19,230 bases of DNA from JACQID01 sp035289125 (GCA_035289125.1 DATDXW010000023.1:1-19230), one strand, 5' to 3'; positions 1-6,964 are shown, numbered from the stretch's first letter. Translations and numbers: made by a program. Notes: a model not told the origin generated them from the letters alone.

Positions 1-1772
1 CGCAGGTCGGCGGGAAATACTTTTCGGTAATTTGCCCATAAAAAGCGCTGGTCCATGAAGACACAGACCCCGCGGTCGTTCTCCGTTCTTATACAGCGCC
101 CAGCCGCCTGTATGCTGCGTATCATCGCAGGATAGGCGTAGCCGAAGTCCCAGCCGCGCCCGAAGCGCGCGTCGTAGTAATCTATCAGCGCTTTCGTTTC
201 AAGGTCAGGATGCTCCAGCGGGATGCCGACGACGATGACGCCGTTGAGGAAGTCCCCTGCCAGGTCTATGCCTTCACTAAAAGAACCGGCCTGGACGGCG
301 AGCAGCGCGGCGCCGGTGCGATGCATGGCGACGAAACGGTTGTACAACTGCTGCCTCTGCTCTTTGTTCGCGTTTTTTTCCTCAAGCAGAACAGGCTTCT
401 GCACTTTTATCAGCGGATGCACGGCATCGCGGAACGCATAGGACGGAAAGAAGACCGCGCAGTTGCCCTTGATTGCGTTGACGCACGACGAAACGTATGA
501 TGCGATTTTTCTGTAGCTCTCTTCGTTTCGCGTTGAATATTTCGTCGTGACGGAAGGCAGTATTATATTCAGGCGGTTTTCTTTCCGGAACGGTGAATCG
601 TAGCTTTTCATCGCCACGTTCCGGGGAAAACCCAGTATTTCACGGTACATATCCTGCGGGTAAAGCGTGCCGGACATGAGCACGGTTGAGTGCGAGCCTT
701 CGATGACTTCTTTGGTAAACAGTGACGGGTCAAGGCAGGAGAGCGACAAAGATACGTAAGTGCCGCCAGTGCGCGCCGGTGCTTTCCGTATCGTGCGCAC
801 GTAGCCTTCGCCCGCTGCTTCCCACGATATTATGAATTTGAGCAGTGACGCAAGATAAGATTTGCGCGAATTTTTCCGTACGAATGAAGAGGCTTCCTCC
901 AGAGTTTCTATCATCGTATTCATGCTCCCTGTGCGCCTTTCCAGTTCGCCGAGGAACGCTTCTTTCGTCACATAGCTTTCCTCACTCTTCGCCAGCGCGT
1001 TCAGCGCGTTGTAAGCCTGCGACGCGATGTTTTTTGCCTCTTCCAGCTTGTGCTTCTCCGCTTCCTCCTCGGCGCGCAAAAGCGAGAAAGTCGTAAGCTT
1101 CTCGGACATGAGGTCGCGGACGCGCGCCGGCAGGTTGTGCCCCTCGTCCACGATGAATATTATGTCTTTCATTTCTTTTTTCAGCCGCAATAATGTCGCA
1201 GTGCGTGCGGGCGAAAAGATGTGATAATAATCGGCAATTACTACAGAACTGGTGCGCGCCGTTTCCATTAAGAGTTCGTATGCGCAGAAATTCTTGGAGA
1301 CACGCTGCTTGAACTCTTCCGCGTGGAGGAAGCCGTCCATGCCCGCAAGAGTCGCGTTTGCTTGCCCGGTCATGACTTTTTCATTCGTCCGGGATGCCTT
1401 GTAGAAAGGGCATCGTTCGTCTTTCACGAGCGCGCGGCAGAAATCCATGAATTCGGACGAAGAAAAATCATCCATGTCGTAGGAGCAGAGCCACTTCTTG
1501 CCGATTATGTCCGCGACGCGGAACGACGCCTTTTCGCGCAATTTCTTTAAGGTCTCCAGCGCAATCACGTGCTGGCTGTGGCGTGGCGTGAGGAAGAACA
1601 CGGTCTTGCCGTTCTCCAGCGCGTACTCAAGCGCCGGCGACAGCGCAGCGGCCGTCTTGCCGATGCCCGTGGGTGCGTTGGCAATGAGGTGGCTTCCGCT
1701 GCTCACGGCGTTACGCACGTCGTCCATAAATTCTTTTTGATGAGGACGCACGGAAGCAAAGGGGAAAAGCAT
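1..1772 (-). CDS. xpd: XPD/Rad3-type Fe-S DNA helicase, 3' end cut by window
   Basis: Superfamily 2 5'-3' DNA helicase with an iron-sulfur cluster, expected to act on single-stranded DNA in repair. Reading the minus strand from ATG at 1772 gives about 590 codons with no stop. Seen: Walker A PTGIGKT at residues 34-40, DEGH box at 209-212, and motif VI QAAGRCIR from residue 555, just before the window edge. Four cysteines at 96, 112, 121 and 163 lie between motifs I and II, where XPD carries its 4Fe-4S ligands. The spacing (15, 8 and 41 intervening residues) is family-like, so the cluster is probably intact. A TATA-like element at 1791-1800 sits about 24 bases before the ATG, which supports this start and a leaderless mRNA. 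Only the extreme C-terminus is missing. Bacterial-type DinG is less likely in this archaeal context. Confidence 0.93.
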   Translation of the reverse strand, partial: MLFPFASVRPHQKEFMDDVRNAVSSGSHLIANAPTGIGKTAAALSPALEYALENGKTVFFLTPRHSQHVIALETLKKLREKASFRVADIIGKKWLCSYDMDDFSSSEFMDFCRALVKDERCPFYKASRTNEKVMTGQANATLAGMDGFLHAEEFKQRVSKNFCAYELLMETARTSSVVIADYYHIFSPARTATLLRLKKEMKDIIFIVDEGHNLPARVRDLMSEKLTTFSLLRAEEEAEKHKLEEAKNIASQAYNALNALAKSEESYVTKEAFLGELERRTGSMNTMIETLEEASSFVRKNSRKSYLASLLKFIISWEAAGEGYVRTIRKAPARTGGTYVSLSLSCLDPSLFTKEVIEGSHSTVLMSGTLYPQDMYREILGFPRNVAMKSYDSPFRKENRLNIILPSVTTKYSTRNEESYRKIASYVSSCVNAIKGNCAVFFPSYAFRDAVHPLIKVQKPVLLEEKNANKEQRQQLYNRFVAMHRTGAALLAVQAGSFSEGIDLAGDFLNGVIVVGIPLEHPDLETKALIDYYDARFGRGWDFGYAYPAMIRSIQAAGRCIRTENDRGVCVFMDQRFLWANYRKVFPADL

Positions 1773-1790
1773 TATGTGATTTCGCCACTG

Positions 1791-1800
1791 CGTTTAAATA
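1791..1800 (-). promoter_or_regulatory. TATA box of the XPD gene
   Basis: On the minus strand this reads TATTTAAACG, centred about 24 bases before the ATG at 1772. It matches the archaeal TATA position for a leaderless transcript. Confidence 0.55.
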
Positions 1801-1827
1801 ACGGAGCAGAGGTCGGGGAAAGTGACT

Positions 1828-2532
1828 TCAGAAAGAAACTTCACGGTTCGCGCCGTCCAATAGAAACGTTGAAACGCTGCCGCCGCAATATTTTTCCACA
1901 AGAGCCTTTAGCTCTTCCGCTGCCTTGGCAACGTCTGCCTTCGTCGCGGGCGGCAGACCTTCAATCACAAGAAGCGCGTTTTTCGTTTCCTTTTCGAGCT
2001 TCGCCCTGTCGGCTTCGTGCCAGTTGAAGCGTCGGCATATAGCCGAAACATTGTCTTTGTATATGACTTCCCCGGCGTGAGGCGGGCGGGCTTCCTTGTC
2101 GCCTAACAGCGTCACGGGCGCTTCGTTTGCCTCGGCGAGGCAAAGCGTGACGTTGCCTGACACTTTGTCAAGGTCTTCACCGCCTAACGGCAGCATGTGG
2201 CGAAGCGAAATAATGTTGTAGATGTCAACAAGCGCGTTTATGCTCCTAAGCTCTTCGCCTTTCAGCACGCGCATGTGAAGATTTTCCACGGAGCTTAAGT
2301 TATCCGACGGCTTTGCGCCGAAGGAAGCGTAAGCTTCCCGCCAGCATCGTATCATCGGCTCCTGCGAGAGCACGCGCTCACCGAGTGCATTTCTTACTTT
2401 TCCCTCCTCGTTTCTAAGCATGTTCACTATCTCTGCGCTCTTGCCTGTATTGTTAATATTTCTTGCAAGGACTATGCCTATGTAGAGTCCGGGGAATTTT
2501 CGGAAAATCGCGTCATCCACTGAAAATTTCAT
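1828..2532 (-). CDS. B3/B4 tRNA-binding domain protein (PheT-like)
   Basis: Stand-alone 234-aa B3/B4-domain protein, related to the editing/tRNA-binding B3/B4 module of phenylalanyl-tRNA synthetase beta subunit (COG3382-type). The diagnostic core is present: GAKPSDNLSSVENL, then a VLKGEELRSINALVDIYN stretch and LPLGGEDLDKV. Known family members are thought to bind or edit tRNA or free amino acids; the substrate is unknown here. An in-frame ATG also exists at 2553. I choose 2532 because its ATG overlaps the cutA stop as ATGA, the sign of translational coupling, and because MKFSVDDAIF is a typical start for the fold. It is the second gene of a two-gene unit after cutA. The link to cutA may be chance packing. 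Confidence 0.85.
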   Translation of the reverse strand: MKFSVDDAIFRKFPGLYIGIVLARNINNTGKSAEIVNMLRNEEGKVRNALGERVLSQEPMIRCWREAYASFGAKPSDNLSSVENLHMRVLKGEELRSINALVDIYNIISLRHMLPLGGEDLDKVSGNVTLCLAEANEAPVTLLGDKEARPPHAGEVIYKDNVSAICRRFNWHEADRAKLEKETKNALLVIEGLPPATKADVAKAAEELKALVEKYCGGSVSTFLLDGANREVSF

Positions 2533-2837
2533 TTTGTTTCCTTCCTTATCCATTCAAGATATTTCTTGTTTCCCGTCACTATGGGGAAAGCCGCGATGCA
2601 CGGCACGGCGTCGGGGTGGATGTGTTTTACGGTTTTTCCGAGCAATGGGAAGAGGCTCTTTTTCGTTTTCGCTATTATTGCGTACTCTTTCGCTTTCCGA
2701 ATCTTTCCATCCCACAGGAAGACCGAGCGAATAGGAAACACATTAGCGCACGCCGCGAACCTTTCTTTTACGAGCAGCATGGCAATTTTATCCGCGGCTT
2801 CACGGGAAGGCGTGGTTATGTAGACGGATAACTCCAT
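2529..2837 (-). CDS. cutA: CutA1-like divalent-ion tolerance protein
   Basis: Small (102 aa) cytosolic CutA1 family protein, usually a very stable trimer with a ferredoxin-like fold, linked to divalent metal tolerance. Seen: VYITTPSREAADKIA at the N-terminus, ERFAACANV in the middle, the FLWDGKI segment (the usual family form is Y/W-WxGKI), AKTKK, HPDAVPCI, and the typical C-terminal YLEWIRKET. The length matches the family. The start at 2837 is supported by a TATA-like element centred near 2864, 26-27 bases upstream. Its stop overlaps the B3/B4 gene start (ATGA). It lies just downstream of, and on the same strand as, a heavy-metal ATPase, which fits a metal-handling neighbourhood, although it appears to have its own promoter. 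Confidence 0.92.
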   Translation of the reverse strand: MELSVYITTPSREAADKIAMLLVKERFAACANVFPIRSVFLWDGKIRKAKEYAIIAKTKKSLFPLLGKTVKHIHPDAVPCIAAFPIVTGNKKYLEWIRKETK

Positions 2838-2858
2838 ATATGTGTTGTAGTGGGCATC

Positions 2859-2868
2859 GCTTAAATCC
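2859..2868 (-). promoter_or_regulatory. TATA box of the cutA unit
   Basis: The minus strand reads GGATTTAAGC, centred about 26 bases before the cutA ATG at 2837. It lies partly beside the ATPase stop codon, so the two units are packed end to end. Confidence 0.5.
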
Positions 2869-2869
2869 G

Positions 2870-4690
2870 TTACCTGCTCGCGCGAAGCGCGTTGATTATC
2901 ACGGCGATGTCTATCACTTCCTGCAGTGCCGCGCCGATGATGGGCGAGATGAAGCCAAGCGAAGCGGCGAACATCGCGATGAGGCTCATGCCGATGCCGG
3001 CAAGGATGCTTTGCTTCGCTATTGCGACGGTCTTTTTTGACACTTCCCAGATTTCCAGAACCATGGAAAAATCGCCGCCAAGAAAGACTATATCGGCCGC
3101 TTCGCTTGAGGCGGTCTGTTCTTCGTTGCTGAAAGCCATCCCGACGTCCGCCAGCGCGAGCGCAGGCGCGTCGTTTATTCCGTCGCCCACCATGGCGGTT
3201 ATTTTTCCTTCGCGGCGCAGCGCACTGATGCCATCCTGCTTGTCCTGCGGGGTGCATTCGGCGCGGACGGAAACGCGCGTTCCCAGCTGGGCGGCAATTT
3301 TTTTCGCCGCGGCTTTCTTGTCTCCGGTGAATATATTGAGCGAGATGCCGGACTCTTCCAGGTGCTTCATCGTTTCTGCTGACTGCTGCTTTATCTCGTC
3401 TTCAAAGCCGAACACAGCCTGCGTCACGGTGCCGGAAGAAAGTGCTATTGACATTCCTTCACCTTCCGTTTTCGCGAGCATGTATTCCTGTCCGTTCACG
3501 ATGCCGGATATTCCTTTACCTAACATCTCGCGCACATCCGTGGCGTGCATTATACCAACATCTCGCCGCCTCGCTTCGCTCACTATTGCCTTTGCCAGCG
3601 GATGAAGAGAGTTGCGCTCTATAGCTTCTGCAACAGAGAGGGCATCGTTTATGCTCTGTGAGCATTGCAGCGTTATGCCCGAGACTCGTGGCGTTCCCAA
3701 CGTTATCGTGCCGGTCTTGTCAAAGACTATGGCCTGCACGCGCGAAAGCGTTTCCAGTGCAGCAAGTTTCTTCACAATTATCTTTTTCTTTGCCGCCGCA
3801 TTCACGCCGCCGAGAAGCGCTATAGGCGTTGCTATGATGAGAGGGCATGGCGTCGCCACTGCAAGCACGGCAAGCACGCGCGTTAAGTCATAGTCAGAGT
3901 GAACGTAGGCAAAGGCGGATATGGCGAAAGCCGCGATAGTGAAGCCCACGCTGTATTTTTCCGCCATCCTCACCATCGGCGATTTTTCGTTCTCCGCCTC
4001 CTTCACCATGTCCACTATCTTCCGGTATGTAGAATCTGCTTCCGTTTTCGTGACGCGCACAACGATGGGTTGGCCGACGTTGACCGTGCCGCTGCGTATG
4101 ACGTCCTCCTTTATCTTTGATATAAAATACGGCTCGCCTGTCAGCGAGGATTCGTCCGTTTCACCGCTCTCACTCAAAAGCGTGCCGTCCAGAGCCACCA
4201 CTTCGCCCTTGCGTATCAAAATTTCTTCGCCCACTTTCACTTCACTTAGCTTTCTCCTCCGGCCGGGCGCGCCTTCCCACAGGATGACGTCCGTCGGTAT
4301 GCGGTCCACCAGCGCGGTCAGCGATTTTTTCGCTTGCTTGGCGGCATAATCGTCGAGCGCGCCTCCGCTTGACACCATCAGCGCAAGGATGGCGGCGACC
4401 AGATATTCGCCCATAACAAGGGCAACGGCTATTGCCACTATCGCGATGTAATCCAGCGCGAACTGTTTTTTGAGAAGCGCCGCAAGAGTTTCTCTCATCA
4501 TTTTGAAGATGCCCAGTGCTACGGTTGCCAGCACGACAGGCACTGCCAGAGGATGGGAACCTAGCAGAAGGTAAATAACAGTACCCGATAGCACGAGCGC
4601 AGGAACTATGAACGACGCAAGATGCTGATGGAAATGCGCCATATGCGTGTATTGCCAGTGCTGTTTTAATTGGCAACGGCGGAAAGTCAT
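2870..4690 (-). CDS. P1B-type heavy-metal transporting ATPase (P1B-5-like)
   Basis: Membrane cation exporter of 606 aa driven by aspartyl phosphorylation. Seen in order: a His-rich N-terminus (H11, H16, H19, H21, H23), membrane segments, actuator TGE at 184-186, TPCP at 280-283 in the ion-path helix, phosphorylation site DKTGT with D324, HP at 363-364, hinge GDGIND at 502-507, and a last helix with QEVID at 590-594. TPCP followed by P289, plus QExxD, recalls the P1B-5 subgroup (Nia type, linked to Ni and Fe). P1B-5 members often carry a C-terminal hemerythrin domain; none is present here, and there is no N-terminal HMA domain. An internal start at M17 would remove two of the five histidines. 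Divergent from rpl21e across only 38 bases. The transported metal is an inference. Confidence 0.9.
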   Translation of the reverse strand: MTFRRCQLKQHWQYTHMAHFHQHLASFIVPALVLSGTVIYLLLGSHPLAVPVVLATVALGIFKMMRETLAALLKKQFALDYIAIVAIAVALVMGEYLVAAILALMVSSGGALDDYAAKQAKKSLTALVDRIPTDVILWEGAPGRRRKLSEVKVGEEILIRKGEVVALDGTLLSESGETDESSLTGEPYFISKIKEDVIRSGTVNVGQPIVVRVTKTEADSTYRKIVDMVKEAENEKSPMVRMAEKYSVGFTIAAFAISAFAYVHSDYDLTRVLAVLAVATPCPLIIATPIALLGGVNAAAKKKIIVKKLAALETLSRVQAIVFDKTGTITLGTPRVSGITLQCSQSINDALSVAEAIERNSLHPLAKAIVSEARRRDVGIMHATDVREMLGKGISGIVNGQEYMLAKTEGEGMSIALSSGTVTQAVFGFEDEIKQQSAETMKHLEESGISLNIFTGDKKAAAKKIAAQLGTRVSVRAECTPQDKQDGISALRREGKITAMVGDGINDAPALALADVGMAFSNEEQTASSEAADIVFLGGDFSMVLEIWEVSKKTVAIAKQSILAGIGMSLIAMFAASLGFISPIIGAALQEVIDIAVIINALRASR

Positions 4691-4728
4691 CCTTTTTAAG
4701 CGTTCTGCCCATAAATCTTAGTGATTCT
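4691..4728. promoter_or_regulatory. Compact divergent promoter, ATPase / rpl21e
   Basis: Only 38 bases separate the two start codons. On the plus strand CTTTTTAAGC lies about 31 bases before the rpl21e ATG. On the minus strand AGATTTATGG lies about 25 bases before the ATPase ATG. Each TATA-like element lies inside the other gene's core promoter, so the two polymerase complexes probably exclude each other. Confidence 0.55.
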
Positions 4729-5001
4729 ATGGTGCGGAAGTCCTACGGAAAAATGAGGGGAACGCGCTTCAAGCTGCAGGGCAAGGCGCCGAAGAACATG
4801 CGCCTTTATCTCAGTCAGTTTGAGCCCGGGCAGAAAGTGAACGTGCAGTTCACGGGGCACAAGGGGATACCGAACCCGAAGTTCCAGGGCAAGACAGGAA
4901 CGGTGCTGGAGAAGCGCGGCGATGGATACGAAATACAGCTTACTGACGGAAATGCGACGAAAAAAATATACGTGAAGCCGCAGCATTTGAGGGGAGCATG
5001 A
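4729..5001 (+). CDS. rpl21e: 50S ribosomal protein L21e
   Basis: Large-subunit ribosomal protein of archaea and eukaryotes, 90 aa, basic. Seen: a basic N-terminus (VRKSYGKMRGTR), LSQFEPGQKVNVQFTGHKG, the core PNPKFQGKTGTVLEKRGDGY, and the terminal KPQHLR. These match the L21e SH3-like fold (known forms HKGMPHPRFHGKTG and VRPEHL). Length is normal. It starts directly after a short divergent promoter, and its stop overlaps the rpoF start as ATGA, so the two are co-translated. The rpl21e-rpoF order is a conserved archaeal arrangement. Confidence 0.95.
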   Translation: MVRKSYGKMRGTRFKLQGKAPKNMRLYLSQFEPGQKVNVQFTGHKGIPNPKFQGKTGTVLEKRGDGYEIQLTDGNATKKIYVKPQHLRGA

Positions 5002-5330
5002 TGGAAATAATCGCAGAAGAGGAAGCAGACAGGTTCGAGGTGCGGAAGATACTGGAAGACGCCTCGACGAAGAAAGAACTGGTTTACGAGCAGAAGATAT
5101 GCCTTGAATATCTCCAGAAGTTGCCGCAGCTAAGCGAAGCGAAGCTTACGCAGATGAAGGAAGAACTTTCCAAGATAGCCATACTCAAGCAGAGATACAT
5201 AACGCTCATAGTCAACCTGCTCCCCGCGACAGCGGAAGAGGTAAGCGCACTCTTTGACAAGGAACGCACGAACTTAAAGAAGGAAGAGATAGTGCAAATC
5301 GCCGCCATCGTGAAGAAATACGCGGGCTGA
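4998..5330 (+). CDS. rpoF: DNA-directed RNA polymerase subunit F (Rpb4)
   Basis: Archaeal Rpb4/RpoF, 110 aa, which pairs with RpoE (Rpb7) to form the polymerase stalk. Seen: an N-terminal segment ending in the charged DASTKKELVYEQKICLEY stretch, then a helical C-terminus with LSEAKLTQMKEEL and the VNLLPATAEEVSALF motif typical of the HRDC-like Rpb4 domain. Length and gene order (directly after rpl21e) match the family. ATG at 4998 overlaps the rpl21e stop; a second ATG at 5001 is the next codon, so the start is uncertain by one residue. A T-rich terminator follows. Confidence 0.93.
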   Translation: MMEIIAEEEADRFEVRKILEDASTKKELVYEQKICLEYLQKLPQLSEAKLTQMKEELSKIAILKQRYITLIVNLLPATAEEVSALFDKERTNLKKEEIVQIAAIVKKYAG

Positions 5331-5337
5331 CTACGTA

Positions 5338-5366
5338 TTCTTTTTCAGTTTTTCGTTTCCTCCCGT
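5338..5366 (+). terminator. T-rich archaeal terminator after rpoF
   Basis: Successive T runs (TTCTTTTTC, GTTTTTC, GTTTCC) begin eight bases after the rpoF stop with no hairpin needed. This matches archaeal intrinsic termination and separates rpl21e-rpoF from the DUF655 gene. Confidence 0.5.
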
Positions 5367-5428
5367 GAAATCTCGGTTTGATTGAGAATCTCTGACAGAA
5401 TGCCTATCCCCTCGCTCCATTGCGAACC

Positions 5429-5446
5429 GACGCACAGCTGTGCGTC
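5429..5446. repeat. Perfect 18-bp palindrome in rpoF-DUF655 gap
   Basis: GACGCACAGCTGTGCGTC is a perfect palindrome with no spacer (9 + 9). It lies in a 258-base intergenic stretch, about 100 bases before the DUF655 TATA box. It is too long to be likely by chance in such a short region. It could be a dimeric regulator site or part of an RNA fold; no known motif was recognised. Confidence 0.6.
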
Positions 5447-5542
5447 AGTCTGCACTGAGTCGATGCCATATTATTATACGTCCGGATGGATGTATCTAAT
5501 GTGCTTCCCAAAATCACGATTGCCATCGGTTAATTTAAATAG

Positions 5543-5550
5543 ATATAAAA
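5543..5550 (+). promoter_or_regulatory. TATA box of the DUF655 gene
   Basis: ATATAAAA (context AGATATAAAAGG), with a purine/A-T stretch before it, predicts transcription from about 5573, leaving a 16-base leader with GGGGAC before the ATG at 5589. Confidence 0.5.
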
Positions 5551-5588
5551 GGCAGAATATATTGAGATAGTAATGGCTGGGGACTTGG

Positions 5589-6149
5589 ATGACAAAAGAG
5601 GAAAATTGCATAGTGTTAGATTTTCTGCCTCAGGGCTATGCCGACCGAAGGCAAGCGGATCCAATAGCCCAGGCCGTCGGCACCGGGTTTTTTACACTGC
5701 TGGAAATAATACCCCGTGAAGATACGGATTTCGCGCAACGGGAGCTTGTCTATATAGGCGAAGGCAAGCGGGACAAGGCGAAGTTCATACGCGGACAGAT
5801 AGAGTATAACGACCTTACGAACCTGGCGCAGACGTACCTTGAGGAGACGGTGGACAAAATCGTTTCCGATAATGAGGCGCGGTTCGTGGACTTCTTCAAC
5901 AAGGCAGGCATCGTGACGCCGAGAATGCACAAGCTACAGCTTCTGCCGGGCGTCGGGACGAAGCACATGCAAGCTATGCTCGCTGAACGGACGAAAAAAC
6001 CGTTCGCGAGCTTCAATGACATAGCAGAGCGGGTGAAGCTTTTCCCAGATCCGAAGAAGGCGATAGTGAAGCGCGTCATGGAAGAGCTGAAGAACGAGGA
6101 GAAGTACTATCTCTTCGTTTCCAAGGCGCTGAAGAAGGAGCGGTACTGA
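5589..6149 (+). CDS. DUF655 family putative nucleic-acid-binding protein
   Basis: Conserved archaeal DUF655 protein, 186 aa. Seen: the N-terminal IVLDFLPQG opening, FTLLEIIP, ELVYIGEG, and a helix-hairpin-helix-like segment around LQLLPGVGTKHMQAML (about residues 117-132), which suggests DNA or RNA binding. The family usually sits between rpoF and the 16S rRNA dimethyltransferase ksgA; here rpl21e-rpoF-DUF655 is kept, but no ksgA follows. The ATG at 5573, nearest the predicted transcription start, is out of frame, so 5589 is preferred, with GGGGA upstream as a weak ribosome-binding site. A CTG at 5577 is also in frame. The biochemical role is not established. Confidence 0.9.
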   Translation: MTKEENCIVLDFLPQGYADRRQADPIAQAVGTGFFTLLEIIPREDTDFAQRELVYIGEGKRDKAKFIRGQIEYNDLTNLAQTYLEETVDKIVSDNEARFVDFFNKAGIVTPRMHKLQLLPGVGTKHMQAMLAERTKKPFASFNDIAERVKLFPDPKKAIVKRVMEELKNEEKYYLFVSKALKKERY

Positions 6150-6150
6150 C

Positions 6151-6160
6151 GTATAAATAC
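6151..6160 (+). promoter_or_regulatory. TATA box of the small antitoxin-like gene
   Basis: GTATAAATAC begins two bases after the DUF655 stop. Its centre is about 26 bases before GTG 6182 and 35 before ATG 6191. Confidence 0.55.
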
Positions 6161-6181
6161 AGACGCGTGTAATAAATTTTA

Positions 6182-6391
6182 GTGGTACTCATGGCAGATG
6201 CATTCCGACAGGAAGTTCCCAAGGAGTTGCGACTAGTGAGAGTAGAGATAGGCTCTATGAGGCATTATCTGGAAGATACTCGTTTCACCGCGAAGGAAAA
6301 AGCGTTGGTTGACTCGCGAATACAAAAGATAAAATCCGGCGACACGTCAGACTTCATTTCTTGGAAGGACGCGAAGAAGAAACTGAGTTAA
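6182..6391 (+). CDS. Small antitoxin-like protein upstream of a broken RelE
   Basis: Charged protein of 69 aa (66 if it starts at ATG 6191). No family is recognised with certainty. The C-terminal ISWKDAKKKL resembles the short toxin-wrapping tail of archaeal RelE-partner antitoxins (S/T-x-E/D-A-K/I-x-x-L). A RelE-like frame starts four bases after the stop, the usual antitoxin-then-toxin layout. GTG at 6182 lies 26 bases after the TATA centre and would be leaderless; ATG at 6191 would leave a 10-base leader. The choice is open. Because the toxin partner is frameshifted, this may be an orphan antitoxin. Confidence 0.6.
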   Translation: MVLMADAFRQEVPKELRLVRVEIGSMRHYLEDTRFTAKEKALVDSRIQKIKSGDTSDFISWKDAKKKLS

Positions 6392-6395
6392 TCTT

Positions 6396-6637
6396 ATGTT
6401 CTCTTCCAGTATAGAGAAACAAGCAATGAAATTCTTAGAAAAATTAAAAGACGAGAGTCTTCGCAAAAGGCTTATGCGAAAAATAGACGAACTTGAATAC
6501 AATCCTTTTCCCAGAGACTGTAAAACTGTAGAAGGGTACGCGCCCGCATAGTCTATGTTTTCATAACTGACACGCCCGGCGTCGTTTATGAACGATGTAT
6601 GCCCGTAGAGAAATCAAATCTCCCCGACTTTGCCTGA
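6396..6637 (+). pseudogene. Frameshifted RelE/ParE-like toxin
   Basis: ATG 6396 opens a frame of 51 codons that ends at TAG 6549. The first part (EKQAMKFLEKLKDESLRKRL, then KIDELEYNPFPRD and KTVEGY) is a clear RelE/ParE N-terminal two-helix hairpin plus the NPFPxDxKxxxG turn. RelE proteins are normally about 85-95 aa. After EGY the other frame continues as ARIVYVFITDTPGVVYER and runs to TGA 6635-6637, in the beta-sheet style expected of the toxin core. The usual YRIRVGDYR segment seems shortened, so there may be a small deletion as well as the frameshift. An mRNA interferase function is therefore probably lost. Confidence 0.6.
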
Positions 6638-6744
6638 AAGTATATCTTTTGTCCCGCGCGCTAATCCTGAAGCAGTTCCTTATCTACCTTCTCGGCTCTT
6701 TTGAGCTTCTCATACCCTTCTTTTGCGATAGTAACAGTCTCCAT
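6614..6744 (-). pseudogene. Frameshifted antitoxin, METVTI..EYERLK type
   Basis: Minus-strand ATG at 6744 reads METVTIAKEGYEKLKRAEKV then DKELLQD and a stop at 6663-6661. In the adjacent frame the protein continues SGLARGTKDILSGKVGEI to TGA at 6616-6614. Joined, this matches a common archaeal antitoxin form (M-x-T-V-T-I-x-K-E-x-Y-E-x-L, VDxELL, then a LxxxLxDIxxGxVxE tail) found before RelE or PIN toxins. A TATA-like element at 6765-6775 sits about 26 bases upstream. A one-base slip near 6661-6670 explains the break. No toxin frame follows on this strand. Confidence 0.6.
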
Positions 6745-6764
6745 TGGAAAAATATGCTCAGGCA

Positions 6765-6775
6765 GCTTAAATATT
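6765..6775 (-). promoter_or_regulatory. TATA box of the broken antitoxin
   Basis: The minus strand reads AATATTTAAGC, centred 26 bases before ATG 6744. It shows that the promoter has outlived the reading frame. Confidence 0.4.
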
Positions 6776-6778
6776 GCG

Positions 6779-6964
6779 ATGGTATGCAGGGAACGTCTTG
6801 GTTATCCGATAACGGCGGGGTACTGCGCTTGGTATTGCGTTTTTGAAACGTTTAAACAACGCCTGCCGCATATCGTAATCGGTGGAGTGGCAGGCATTGT
6901 TTCTCTCGCCGTAAAATTATATATACCGCCTCTTGGCATGATAATATTATGGGTCGTCGGGTGA
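6779..6964 (+). CDS. Possible small membrane protein (doubtful)
   Basis: A 61-codon frame starting at ATG 6779 (MVCRERLGYPITAGY) with a hydrophobic second half (LPHIVIGGVAGIVSLAV then YIPPLGMIILWVVG) that could form one or two membrane segments. Its end overlaps the next gene's start at 6949 by 16 bases, and it contains that gene's TATA box, which argues against it. No homologue is recognised. If unreal, 6745-6948 is an intergenic stretch with only promoter elements. Confidence 0.3.
   Translation: MVCRERLGYPITAGYCAWYCVFETFKQRLPHIVIGGVAGIVSLAVKLYIPPLGMIILWVVG
6914..6926 (+). promoter_or_regulatory. TATA box of the surface-protein unit
   Basis: AAATTATATATAC is centred about 27-29 bases before ATG 6949, as expected for a leaderless transcript covering the 133-aa and 880-aa genes. 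Confidence 0.55.

Noticed and set aside
1569..2027. Plus-strand 152-codon frame and neighbours at 210-1740
   Set aside because: They lie antisense to the XPD-like helicase and the B3/B4 gene, whose motifs are clear; no recognisable domains.
2892..4349. Plus-strand frames of up to 237 codons
   Set aside because: Antisense shadows of the P-type ATPase caused by codon bias.
5380..5470. Possible tRNA or box C/D RNA around the palindrome (GGTTCG on the minus strand)
   Set aside because: No T-arm stem, acceptor stem or anticodon arm pairs up, and no proper C/D boxes were found.
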